Source of the DNA: an uncultured Prevotellaceae bacterium
GTDB taxonomy: Bacteria; Bacteroidota; Bacteroidia; Bacteroidales; Bacteroidaceae
Assembly: GCA_946188395.1 (NCBI GenBank)
Contig: CAMHUU010000009.1
Coordinates: forward strand, 18,980 to 82,979
Direction: 5' to 3'
DNA: 64,000 nt
Part shown: piece by piece, positions 51,613 through 59,937 of the stretch
Numbering within the stretch: the first letter of the stretch is position 1
Layout: each line of letters opens with the position of its first letter
Translations under genes and position numbers: made by a program
Notes under the pieces: model-generated
What the model was told of the DNA's origin: nothing
What the model saw: the letters and a program-made list of their open reading frames with translations, nothing else
Database searches by the model: none

Positions 51613-53613
51613 TTAATTCTTAATTCTCAACCTGTCCTCTGTCATTCGCTCCATATACTGTTGGATGATAGCCTTCAGCTCGCGCTCCATCTGACTTCTC
51701 ACCTCTAACCTCTCACCTCTTCCCTCTAACTTCTTACCTCTTCCCTCTGACATCAAATTGTCTTTCATCAGCGAGTCGCTGAGGGCATACAGACCGATAC
51801 TCTTCTGCCCGTCGAACTGTAGCACATGCTCGTGCTTCACATACTGATAGATGCCATTCATATAGTTCACAGCCCAGGTGTCCTCTGCAGGGGTGTTCAG
51901 CAGGTCGATGCCAAAGGCAAAGTAGGGCTTGTCGTAGTTCAGCATCCCCATCACTGTAGGCAGAATATCAATCTGCTGGGCAATCTTGTCCTGCATCTCA
52001 GGCTCTCGACCGGGCTCATATATAATAATAGGTGAACAGAACCCGCCCAAGTCGGTCTGGTAGTATTCGTGGTCCGAGAGGTTGGTATGGTCGCTGGTCA
52101 GCACAAAGATGGTGTTCTTAAACCATGGCTCCTTGCTGACCTTCTGGAAGAACTTGCCAATGGCCATGTCGGTATAGCGGATGCACTTATGGATGATGAT
52201 ACCCTCCTCGGGATAGACCTGCTCGTATTGCTGGGGAATGACATAGGGATGGTGCGACGAGGCAGTAAAGACGGCCGTCATAAAGGGCTCTTTCATCTCC
52301 GACATCTTGGTGGCATAGTATTGCAGGAAGGGCTCGTCCCAAATGGCCCACATGCCGTCAAAGTCGTCATCACCTCCAAAACGCTTGTCGGCATCATAGT
52401 CCTCGCGACCGTAGTATTCCTGGAAACCAGTACTGCGGGCAAAGGCCATAAAACCCATCGAACCCCGTTGGGCACCATGGAAGAAGGCGGTCTGGTAGCC
52501 TTCATCTGCCAATAGCGAGGCAATACCACTGACATGGTTCATCGAGGCTGGCGTCAGGAAGAAGGGCTCTACGAACATGGGAATGCTCGACAGAATAGAA
52601 GGCATGCCATCGATGCTCTTGCGGCCATTACAATACGAATGGGTAAAGGTGATGCTCTTGCTGATAAGCGAGTCGACACAAGGCGTATAGCCTTGATAGT
52701 GCCCTTGGTCTAACGATCGGTTCAGCGCTCCGATGTATTCGCGACCGAAACTCTCGACAATCAGAACCACCACGTTCTTCTTCGTAAAGGTCGTGTCATG
52801 GACCGTACTGTCATTGGGATAATGCTCGGGGTTATAGATGCTTTTCAGCTCCTGCGGGTCGGAATAATATTCAGGCACCACAAAGACGGCCTTGCCAATG
52901 GTCCTGTAGAGCGAGAACGGGGTGTTCAGCACCAAGGCTGCTTCCACAGGACGGTTAGCATATTGGTTGGCATTGCTAATAGTGATGGGACGCACGGCAG
53001 TAGTAAACCCTCCGCGAATACCTGCCACCACAAAGGGTGCTAATGCTACGAGCGAAAGGAGTGTCGCCAGACTATAGTGCCACCAGCGGAAGTCTCCCTT
53101 GCGCAGGGTGGTGTCGCGATACAGCTTATAGAGGGCCCACATGATGAGGGCGAAAAGCACCAGCAGATAGGCATGGCGCAGTGTCTCTGTCAGGAAGATA
53201 AATCCCAAGTTGCCTTCGTTCGAGAACTCGCTGAATATCGTGGTGGTCGTACGCCTCATGGTATAGCGGAAATACACGGCATCACACAGGTTGACCGCCA
53301 GGGCCAGTCCATTGACAATCAGATAGAACCAACGACACAACAGGCGGTAGGGCCTCGTCTCCTTCCCATGCCAGGGCAGAAGCATCAGCACGATATATGG
53401 GATGTTGGTGACCAGAATGGCACTGGTGTCAAACACCAGTCCTCCTGCCAGCATCTCCATCAGGTGACTGGTGGTCAGCCCCTGTTCGAAATAACTGTAG
53501 TTCACCAGCAGATAGACCACGCGGGCCAGCTGGTAGACGATAAACAGCAACAACAGGTTGTACAGCGTTGTTGCCAATGGCGTCAGGAGTCGTAATGGTC
53601 GGGAATTCATCAT
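51613..53613 (-). CDS. LtaS-like membrane sulfatase-fold transferase (copy 2)
   Basis: 666 aa, paralogous to copy 1: five helices, then VVVLIVESFGREYIGALN, nucleophile region CNGRKSIDGMPSILSSIP (Ser), FHGAQRGSMGFMAF, and VLTSDHTNLSDHEYY. The C-terminal repeat EGRGKKLEGRGERLEV is encoded by a micro-repeat (51695-51750), before the shared helix ELKAIIQQYMERM. A tandem duplication gave copies 1 and 2; their junction (51589-51612) is a TCTTAATTCTTAAT micro-repeat. Acceptor unknown: lipid A, capsule or another envelope glycan. Confidence 0.9.
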   Translation of the reverse strand: MMNSRPLRLLTPLATTLYNLLLLFIVYQLARVVYLLVNYSYFEQGLTTSHLMEMLAGGLVFDTSAILVTNIPYIVLMLLPWHGKETRPYRLLCRWFYLIVNGLALAVNLCDAVYFRYTMRRTTTTIFSEFSNEGNLGFIFLTETLRHAYLLVLFALIMWALYKLYRDTTLRKGDFRWWHYSLATLLSLVALAPFVVAGIRGGFTTAVRPITISNANQYANRPVEAALVLNTPFSLYRTIGKAVFVVPEYYSDPQELKSIYNPEHYPNDSTVHDTTFTKKNVVVLIVESFGREYIGALNRSLDQGHYQGYTPCVDSLISKSITFTHSYCNGRKSIDGMPSILSSIPMFVEPFFLTPASMNHVSGIASLLADEGYQTAFFHGAQRGSMGFMAFARSTGFQEYYGREDYDADKRFGGDDDFDGMWAIWDEPFLQYYATKMSEMKEPFMTAVFTASSHHPYVIPQQYEQVYPEEGIIIHKCIRYTDMAIGKFFQKVSKEPWFKNTIFVLTSDHTNLSDHEYYQTDLGGFCSPIIIYEPGREPEMQDKIAQQIDILPTVMGMLNYDKPYFAFGIDLLNTPAEDTWAVNYMNGIYQYVKHEHVLQFDGQKSIGLYALSDSLMKDNLMSEGRGKKLEGRGERLEVRSQMERELKAIIQQYMERMTEDRLRIKN
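51695..51750 (-). repeat. In-frame micro-repeat in LtaS-like copy 2
   Basis: Seven near-copies of ACCTCTTCCCTCTA/ACCTCTC words encode a run of basic/glutamate repeats (RGERLEVRS) at the same position as the repeat in copy 1. Confidence 0.75.
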
Positions 53614-53620
53614 ACGCGCT

Positions 53621-55447
53621 CTACTTGGTGGTTCCTAATTGGTTGATATGCTGCGAGGCAGTCTGCAAAATGGCCATGCCCTTTCTGATAAGCCCCTGGC
53701 CATCGCTGCTCTTGTCGACAATGAGCCGGTTGGCATTCAGGTCGTACACGGCAAACCCGGTACTGTCCTTCATCGTAATACCGTTATTATAGGTATGGGT
53801 GGCGAATGGGTAGCGGTAGTTGCTGCTCAGCACGTCACGACTGAACATATAGTCGTCGTGCCTGATGCCCAACTGTCCCAACAAGGTGGCAGGCAGGTCG
53901 GTCTGGTTACAGATCTGTTCGATACGCCGCGGCTCTTTGATGGCGCCTCCCAACCACAGCATGGGCACATGGTCGTGCTCCTCGTGGTCTTCATCCACTC
54001 CGAAGTAGGTGTAGCCATGGTCGGGCAACAGCACAATGAGCAGGTTGTCCCACTGGGGGGTCTGCCTGACCTTGCTGATGAAGTCGCCCAGACAACCATC
54101 CAAATAGTTGAAGGCGTTGGGTATCTCGTCCTTCAACCGGTGGGTAGGCACATCCCACGGCTCATGGCTCGACAGGGTTGAATAGCCGATGAGATAGTGG
54201 CTATCGGCATCAAACCTTGTGACCTCATCATACAGGGTGGCAAAGGTGATGTCATCGCGAACACCCCATTTGGCACTATTCTGCTCCTCGGCAGCATAGT
54301 CTTTCATCCACACGAAACGTTCAAAACCGATGGTCACCAGATAGCTGCGCATATTGGTGAAGTTAATGTCTCCGCCATACAGGTAGCTGGTCTTATAGCC
54401 CTCCTGCAGCAGCGACTTGGCCATGCCAGGCAGGAAACGGCTCTTGGTAGGCATCTTCATGACCGACGAACGTGGAAACGAGGGATACCCGCTCCACGTA
54501 CATAGTGTACCTCTGTCGGTACGATATGAATTGGCATAGCAGTTGGCAAAATACACGCCCTCATTGACCAACTGGTTCAGGTGGGGCATGATGTCCTTGC
54601 GCCCGCCAATATCCTCGGTAAAGATGCCCCCACAGCTCTCCAGCAGGATGACGATGATGTTGGGGCGCTCACTGCGCAGCACACTGTCCACAGCCACACT
54701 CTCGGTAGGGTAGAGACCCTCTATCAGCTGGGCACGTTCCGATTCCTCCATAAACGGATAGTCGGGTACCTCATTGGCATCATGCTCTAACGATGCCAGG
54801 AAGTTAAACACGGGATTGACGGCAGCATGATTCAGAAAGGTGGTCTGCGAATAGTACACCTGTCCGATGTTGGTGGTCGACTCACTCACCCCCCCTCTGA
54901 TACCAATCACGATGAGGGGAATGCACACCAAGGCTCCCACAGTCCCTGCCAGACGATGGCGGGTGGGGGTGAAGTGCATCGGAGGACGCATATAACCTAA
55001 CCAGATAAGGAGGGCGACGACCACGAGGATGATGAGTCTCACCAACAGATAACCTGTCGACACACTGGCCATGGCCTCGGTGGGTGTCGTGAGGTATTGC
55101 AGACACGAACTGTCCAACTTATAGTTCCAGAAGGGATACAGGCTGGTATCAGCCACAAAGGCCAAGGCAAAGGCAATGGCGATGAGAACAAAATAGCCCC
55201 TGCTGATGGTGGCGAGCACCCGGTGTGTCCACCACAGACTGACAACAGCCAACAGGAAAGGTACAATCAGGAAATAGAGTGCCGTGCTCAGGTCGAGTGT
55301 CAGTCCATGACCGATAACCTCCCACACATCACCCACACCAAACGCATGCCCTTCCCTGCAGCCAACCATAAAACCCACCTTGGCGATGATGAATATCATC
55401 ACCGTCCACCCATAGGTCTTAATCAGGTATAGCACTCGCTCTTTCAT
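53621..55447 (-). CDS. LtaS-like membrane sulfatase-fold transferase (copy 3, divergent)
   Basis: 608 aa. Five N-terminal helices, then VILLESCGGIFTEDIGG (metal Glu), SYRTDRGTLCTWSGYPSFP with the nucleophile Thr as in classical LtaS, YLYGGDINFTNM, LSSHEPWDVP and VLLPDHGYTYFGVDEDHEEHDHVPMLWLGG. It is closer to the LtaS family proper than copies 1 and 2, which use Ser at this position. It lies between the ABC exporter and copy 2 with very small gaps (6-7 bases). Confidence 0.92.
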   Translation of the reverse strand: MKERVLYLIKTYGWTVMIFIIAKVGFMVGCREGHAFGVGDVWEVIGHGLTLDLSTALYFLIVPFLLAVVSLWWTHRVLATISRGYFVLIAIAFALAFVADTSLYPFWNYKLDSSCLQYLTTPTEAMASVSTGYLLVRLIILVVVALLIWLGYMRPPMHFTPTRHRLAGTVGALVCIPLIVIGIRGGVSESTTNIGQVYYSQTTFLNHAAVNPVFNFLASLEHDANEVPDYPFMEESERAQLIEGLYPTESVAVDSVLRSERPNIIVILLESCGGIFTEDIGGRKDIMPHLNQLVNEGVYFANCYANSYRTDRGTLCTWSGYPSFPRSSVMKMPTKSRFLPGMAKSLLQEGYKTSYLYGGDINFTNMRSYLVTIGFERFVWMKDYAAEEQNSAKWGVRDDITFATLYDEVTRFDADSHYLIGYSTLSSHEPWDVPTHRLKDEIPNAFNYLDGCLGDFISKVRQTPQWDNLLIVLLPDHGYTYFGVDEDHEEHDHVPMLWLGGAIKEPRRIEQICNQTDLPATLLGQLGIRHDDYMFSRDVLSSNYRYPFATHTYNNGITMKDSTGFAVYDLNANRLIVDKSSDGQGLIRKGMAILQTASQHINQLGTTK

Positions 55448-55453
55448 GTTAAC

Positions 55454-57316
55454 CTACACCTGCTGCATGTCATGCAGCCTCTTATAATACCCATCTTTCT
55501 CCAACAGCTCCTCATGACTGCCGCGTTCCACAATCTTTCCTTCGTGCAACACACAGATCTCATCGGCATTCTTAATGGTCGACAGCCTGTGGGCAATGGC
55601 TACCGTGGTACGTGTCTTCATCAGTCGCTCCAAGGCATCTTGCACCAGGCGCTCACTCTCGGTATCAAGGGCCGAGGTGGCCTCATCCAAAATCAGAATG
55701 GGTGGATTCTTCAGAATGGCACGGGCAATACTGACACGCTGGCGCTGACCACCACTCAGCCTGCCTCCTCTATCACCGATATTGGTGTCAAACTGCTGTT
55801 CCGACTGCATGATGAAGTCGTAGGCATTGGCTATCTTGGCAGCTTCGGCAATCTGCTCGTCTGTGGCGTTATCCACGCCAAACGAGATGTTGTTCCTAAA
55901 CGAGTCATTAAACAGAATGGCCTCCTGGTTCACGTTACCAATCAACTGGCGCAGGTCGTGGATACCCAAATCCTTCACATTAATGCCATCGATGAGCACC
56001 TCACCTTCCTGCACATCATAATAGCGGGGGATAAGGTCTACCAGCGTCGACTTACCTGAACCCGACTGTCCCACAATGGCTATGGTCTTACCCTTCGGAA
56101 TCACGAGGTTTATATCCTTCAATACATAATGTATTTCTGCGTTTTCTGCGCTATCTGCGGGACCTAGATTATACCCGAAACTGACGTTCCGGAACGCTAT
56201 CTCGTGCTCAAACGAAGCGATATGCTGCGGGTGCTCCACCTCCTGGATGCTATCCTCAGCCATCAGAATCTTGTCCACACGCTCCATCGAGGCCAGACCT
56301 TTAGGGATGTTATAACCGGCCTTCGAGAAGTCCTTCAGGGGATTGATGATGGAGTAGAGCATCACCATATAGTAGATGAAGATAGGGCCCGACAGTGCCT
56401 GGTAGTTCAGCACCAACACACCGCCAAACCACAACACGATGACAATCATGATGGTACCCAGAAACTCACTCATGGGGTGTGCTGACGACTGGCGGATATT
56501 CACGCGCATGATGTCATCACGATAGGCGGAATTGATTTGGTCGAACCTGCGGTTCATCTTCCCTTCAGCACAGAAGGCCTTGATGATGCGCAGGCCGCCT
56601 AAGGTCTCTTCCACCTGACTCATCGTATCACTCCACAGGGCCTGGGCCTTGATGCTCTGGGCCTTCAGCTTACGGCCTACATAACCCATAAACCATCCCA
56701 TAATGGGTACGATGATGAGCGTAAACAGTGTCAGCTGCCACGAGATGAAGATCAGTGCGGCAAAGTAGCTGATGATGAGGATGGGGTTCTTAAACAGCAT
56801 CTCCAGCGACGACATGATGGAGTTCTCTATCTCCTGCACGTCACCACTCATGCGGGCAATGATGTCTCCCTTGCGCTCTTCCGAGAAGAAGCCCAGTGGC
56901 AACGAGGTGATCTTCTGGTACAACTGGTTGCGGATGTCTCTCACCACACCAGTACGGATAGGGATGATGGTCGCTGCAGCCAGAAAGTAGGCACCGGTCT
57001 TCAGGAAGGTGGTCGCCCCCAGGAAGATGCCAATCAACAGCAGCGTTGTGGTCTGTCCGTAGTCAGCAATCAGTCCATTCACGTAGTAGTTCATGTTGTT
57101 CATCAGCACGGTCTGGATATTACCCCAGTCCCACGCCATATAACTCGTGGCAGTCTCTGCATCACTGGTCTGGAACAGAATCTGCAGGATGGGAATCAGT
57201 GCCGCGAACGAAAAGATGTTCAGCACTGCCGACAATATATTGAATACAACGCTCAGAACGAGGTATTTCTTATACGGTGGCACAAACCGCCTGAGTACAT
57301 TCAGAAACTCTTTCAT
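55454..57316 (-). CDS. MsbA-like lipid ABC exporter
   Basis: 620 aa. Six helices in the first 330 residues with the exporter coupling motif EERKGDIIARMSGDVQEIENSI, then an ATPase domain: Walker A GQSGSGKSTLVDLIPR, signature RLSGGQRQRVSIARAIL, Walker B ILILDEATSALDTESE and H-loop AHRLST. It resembles MsbA and other lipid flippases. Upstream of three LtaS-like enzymes, it may flip the lipid or glycan they modify (inference). An in-frame TCTGCG micro-repeat (56133-56160) encodes ADSAENAE. Its start overlaps the miaB stop by 4 bases. Confidence 0.93.
   Translation of the reverse strand: MKEFLNVLRRFVPPYKKYLVLSVVFNILSAVLNIFSFAALIPILQILFQTSDAETATSYMAWDWGNIQTVLMNNMNYYVNGLIADYGQTTTLLLIGIFLGATTFLKTGAYFLAAATIIPIRTGVVRDIRNQLYQKITSLPLGFFSEERKGDIIARMSGDVQEIENSIMSSLEMLFKNPILIISYFAALIFISWQLTLFTLIIVPIMGWFMGYVGRKLKAQSIKAQALWSDTMSQVEETLGGLRIIKAFCAEGKMNRRFDQINSAYRDDIMRVNIRQSSAHPMSEFLGTIMIVIVLWFGGVLVLNYQALSGPIFIYYMVMLYSIINPLKDFSKAGYNIPKGLASMERVDKILMAEDSIQEVEHPQHIASFEHEIAFRNVSFGYNLGPADSAENAEIHYVLKDINLVIPKGKTIAIVGQSGSGKSTLVDLIPRYYDVQEGEVLIDGINVKDLGIHDLRQLIGNVNQEAILFNDSFRNNISFGVDNATDEQIAEAAKIANAYDFIMQSEQQFDTNIGDRGGRLSGGQRQRVSIARAILKNPPILILDEATSALDTESERLVQDALERLMKTRTTVAIAHRLSTIKNADEICVLHEGKIVERGSHEELLEKDGYYKRLHDMQQV
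56133..56160 (-). repeat. In-frame TCTGCG micro-repeat in the MsbA-like gene
   Basis: TTTCTGCGTTTTCTGCGCTATCTGCGG-type repeats encode PADSAENAE between the first strands of the ATPase domain. The same TTTCTGCG/TTCCGCGA words occur at 63181-63209. Confidence 0.65.
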
Positions 57317-58662
57317 ACGTTTTCTCCTAATAGTGTTGCACTGGTCGAGCCAGTGATCCGCACCCTCACAATTTCACCGATATGATGCCCTGCCTTGGGG
57401 AACACCACCATCTTATTCTGCTCCGTACGTCCGCAGAGCTGCTCGCGCGAGCGCTTCGAGAAACCTTCCACCAACACATCAAACTCCTTACCCTCGTCTT
57501 TCTTGTTCTGTTGGGCCGAGATCTCCGTCTGCAGGGCGATGAGCTCGTTCAACCTGCGGATCTTCTCCTCTTCAGGGACATCATCGGGCAGATGCTTCGA
57601 GGCATAGGTACCGGGGCGCTCCGAGTATTTAAACATAAAGGCCGAATCATAGCCCACCTCACGCATCAGACTCAGCGACAACTGATGGTCCTCCTCGGTT
57701 TCACTGTGGTAACCCACGAAGATGTCTGTCGACAGACCACAGTCAGGGATAATCCTGCGGATGGCTGCTACGCGGTCCAGATACCATTCGCGGGTGTATT
57801 TGCGGTTCATGAGTTTCAGGATACGGTCCGAACCACTCTGTACAGGCAGGTGGATATGCTTACATACGTTGGGCATCTCGGCAATGACCTGCAAGGTCTC
57901 GTCACTCATGTCCTTCGGATGACTCGTGGTAAAGCGCACCCTCATCTCCGGCACCTCCTCAGCCACCTTCCGCAACAATTGCGGAAAATCATTTCTCATT
58001 TCTCCTTTCTCATTTCTCATTTCGTAAGAGTTTACGTTCTGCCCCAGCAGGGTGACCTCCTTAAATCCCCTGTCACGCAGGTCGCGTACCTCTCTTAATA
58101 TGCTCTCCACATCTCGTGAACGCTCGCGACCACGGGTGTAGGGCACGATACAGTAGTGGCAGAAATTGTTGCAGCCTCGCATGATGCTCACAAAACCGCC
58201 AATCTTATGTCCCAGTCCGATGCGCTGGGGTACTACATCGCGATAGGTCTCGTTGGTCGAGAGCTCGATGTTCATGGCCTTATGACCAGTCTCTGCCTGG
58301 GCAATGAGGTCGGGTAGCGACAGATAGGCGTCAGGACCTGCCACCAGGTCGCAGTGGTGATGCTCCAACAGGTCTTCCTTCACGCGCTCTGCCATACAGC
58401 CCAGCACACCGATGATCAACCCTTTCACCTTGTCCCCTTCACCTTTACTCCTTTGTCTCCGCAAAGCGTCGAGGGCCTCCAGACGGTGATAGATTTTCTG
58501 CTCGGCATTGTCGCGTACGGAACAGGTGTTCAGGAATACGGCGTCAGCCTCTTCAAGCGTCTCTGTGGTCTCGTAGCCAGCCATCTGCATCACAGAGGCC
58601 ACAACCTCTGAATCAGCCACATTCATCTGGCAACCATATGTTTCAATATACAGCTTTTTCAT
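57313..58662 (-). CDS. miaB: tRNA-2-methylthio-N6-dimethylallyladenosine synthase
   Basis: ATG at complement 58660-58662 (MKKLYIETYGCQMNVADSE) follows the promoter; the track start is 17 codons earlier. 449 aa. Cluster cysteines: YGCQMN, NTCSVRDNA and GVLGCMAERV; radical-SAM motif RGCNNFCHYCIVPYTRGRERS; TRAM domain at the C-terminus (HIGEIVRVRITGSTSATLLGE). It methylthiolates A37 of tRNAs reading U-initial codons. Two in-frame micro-repeats interrupt it: QRSKGEGDKVKG (about 58425-58455) and EMRNEKGEMRND (57990-58023). First gene of the envelope operon below it. Confidence 0.97.
   Translation of the reverse strand: MKKLYIETYGCQMNVADSEVVASVMQMAGYETTETLEEADAVFLNTCSVRDNAEQKIYHRLEALDALRRQRSKGEGDKVKGLIIGVLGCMAERVKEDLLEHHHCDLVAGPDAYLSLPDLIAQAETGHKAMNIELSTNETYRDVVPQRIGLGHKIGGFVSIMRGCNNFCHYCIVPYTRGRERSRDVESILREVRDLRDRGFKEVTLLGQNVNSYEMRNEKGEMRNDFPQLLRKVAEEVPEMRVRFTTSHPKDMSDETLQVIAEMPNVCKHIHLPVQSGSDRILKLMNRKYTREWYLDRVAAIRRIIPDCGLSTDIFVGYHSETEEDHQLSLSLMREVGYDSAFMFKYSERPGTYASKHLPDDVPEEEKIRRLNELIALQTEISAQQNKKDEGKEFDVLVEGFSKRSREQLCGRTEQNKMVVFPKAGHHIGEIVRVRITGSTSATLLGENV
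57990..58023 (-). repeat. In-frame micro-repeat in miaB
   Basis: Tandem TCTCATTT/TCTCCTTT units encode YEMRNEKGEMRN on the minus strand. A perfect TTCCGCAA caa TTGCGGAA hairpin lies directly beside it (57968-57986). Confidence 0.75.
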
Positions 58663-58683
58663 ATTTTTCTTCTTATTTGGGTG

Positions 58684-58691
58684 CAAAATTA
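58684..58691 (-). promoter_or_regulatory. Promoter -7 box for miaB operon
   Basis: CAAAATTA reads TAATTTTG on the minus strand, 21 bases before the miaB ATG. Confidence 0.7.
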
Positions 58692-58744
58692 CGAAAAGTC
58701 GAGCGCAAAACAAAGAAACTTGTTTCTTTTTTTGCCGAGACGGA

Positions 58745-58795
58745 GTAATTTCGCTGTCCCTGACAGCAAAATTACAAATTATTTTCTTATCTTTG
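58745..58795 (+). promoter_or_regulatory. Palindrome and promoter upstream of the DUF3737 gene
   Basis: GTAATTT c GCTGTC cct GACAGC aa AATTAC is a near-perfect palindrome (58745-58775) lying 12 bases before TATCTTTG (58788-58795), the -7 box. Its place over the -33 region suggests an operator. It could also be a bidirectional hairpin between the divergent miaB and DUF3737 transcripts. Confidence 0.6.
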
Positions 58796-58819
58796 CAGGC
58801 AAAACAGAAATATTAACGT

Positions 58820-59671
58820 ATGGAACTGATAAAGAATAAGGAATTTGGCGGCGAACGCCCGCTTTTTGCCACCCATGACCTCCGCTTGGAGAATGTCATC
58901 ATCACCGATGGCGAGAGTGGCATCAAACAGTGCCAGAACATGCAGGCCTCTGGTTGTCGCTTCTATGGCAAGTATCCCTGGTGGCATGTCGATGGAGCCC
59001 TCATCGAGGACTGCTACTTTGCGGTGGGGTCGCGTTCGGCCATCTGGTATACCAACGATCTGGTGATGCGTCGCTGTCGTATCGATGGTCCTAAGTTTTT
59101 CCGCGAGATGCACAACGTGGAACTCGAGGATGTCAATATTACTGATGCCGATGAGACTTTCTGGAAAATCAAGGACCTGCGTCTGAAGAATGTCACCCTG
59201 CATGGGGGCACCTATCCGTTTATGTTCAGCGAGAACATCTATGTCGACGGGCTGAACAGCGATGCGAAGTATGTGTTCCAATACTGCAAGAATGTTGAGG
59301 TGCACCATGCCAAGATCCTTACCAAGGACTCCTTCTGGGAGTGCGAAAATGTCACGGTTTATGACTCCGACCTCGATGGCGAATACCTGGGCTGGCACTC
59401 AAAGAATGTGCGTTTGGTGAACTGTCACCTGACGGGCGAACAGCTGTTGTGCTATACCGATAACCTCATCCTCGAAAACTGCACCTTCGACAAGTCCTGT
59501 GACCGTGTCTTCGAGTACTCTACCGTCCAGGCCGACATCCGTGGTCATATCGAGAACATCAAAAACCCCACCTCTGGTCATATCGTCGCTGATAGCATTG
59601 GTTCCATCACCATCGATGAATATGTCCGCCAACCCAACGACTGTGTGATAGAGGTAAGAAGTAAGAGGTAA
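58820..59671 (+). CDS. DUF3737-family right-handed beta-helix protein
   Basis: 283 aa with no signal peptide. About ten helical-coil repeats in which N, C and D alternate with hydrophobics (LENVIITDGES; MRRCRIDGPKFFREMHNVELEDVNITDADETFW; VRLVNCHLTGEQLLCYTDNLILENCTFD). This is the pattern of the DUF3737 family of pectate-lyase-like beta-helices with unknown function. It is a clean single gene with its own promoter. The final residues VRSKR come from a micro-repeat (GTAAGAAGTAAGAGGTAAGA) that supplies the stop codon. Confidence 0.88.
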   Translation: MELIKNKEFGGERPLFATHDLRLENVIITDGESGIKQCQNMQASGCRFYGKYPWWHVDGALIEDCYFAVGSRSAIWYTNDLVMRRCRIDGPKFFREMHNVELEDVNITDADETFWKIKDLRLKNVTLHGGTYPFMFSENIYVDGLNSDAKYVFQYCKNVEVHHAKILTKDSFWECENVTVYDSDLDGEYLGWHSKNVRLVNCHLTGEQLLCYTDNLILENCTFDKSCDRVFEYSTVQADIRGHIENIKNPTSGHIVADSIGSITIDEYVRQPNDCVIEVRSKR

Positions 59672-59937
59672 GAAGGTTGATGTATGATGTTTGATGTCTA
59701 ATGAAAAAATAATAAATCGCGTCGTCCCGCGATACCAAAACACCGCGAGGGGCTGGCGGTTTCTGCAGACCCGAGTTTTTCCCCTTCCCTGAGGGGAGGG
59801 ACTATAGGGTGAGGTGGAGCCCCTTTAGGATAACCGATGGAGTAGCGAGCGCAGAACCATGCTTGCATGAGTTTTGCCGAGTCACGACAGAGGTCGACAA
59901 AGTCAAAGGGGACGGGGGATTTCGAAAAAGATAAAAT
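59672..59937. other. Repeat-filled intergenic region, no gene
   Basis: Contains TGATGTATGATGTTTGATG micro-repeats (59673-59692), a diverged REP-like element (CCCCTTCCCTGAGGGGAGGG, 59780-59816) and a GC-richer stretch with GTTTTGCCGAG. The minus-strand ORF running through here into patB has no family resemblance and is probably chance or repeat remnant. No -7 box for patB was found. Confidence 0.6.
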
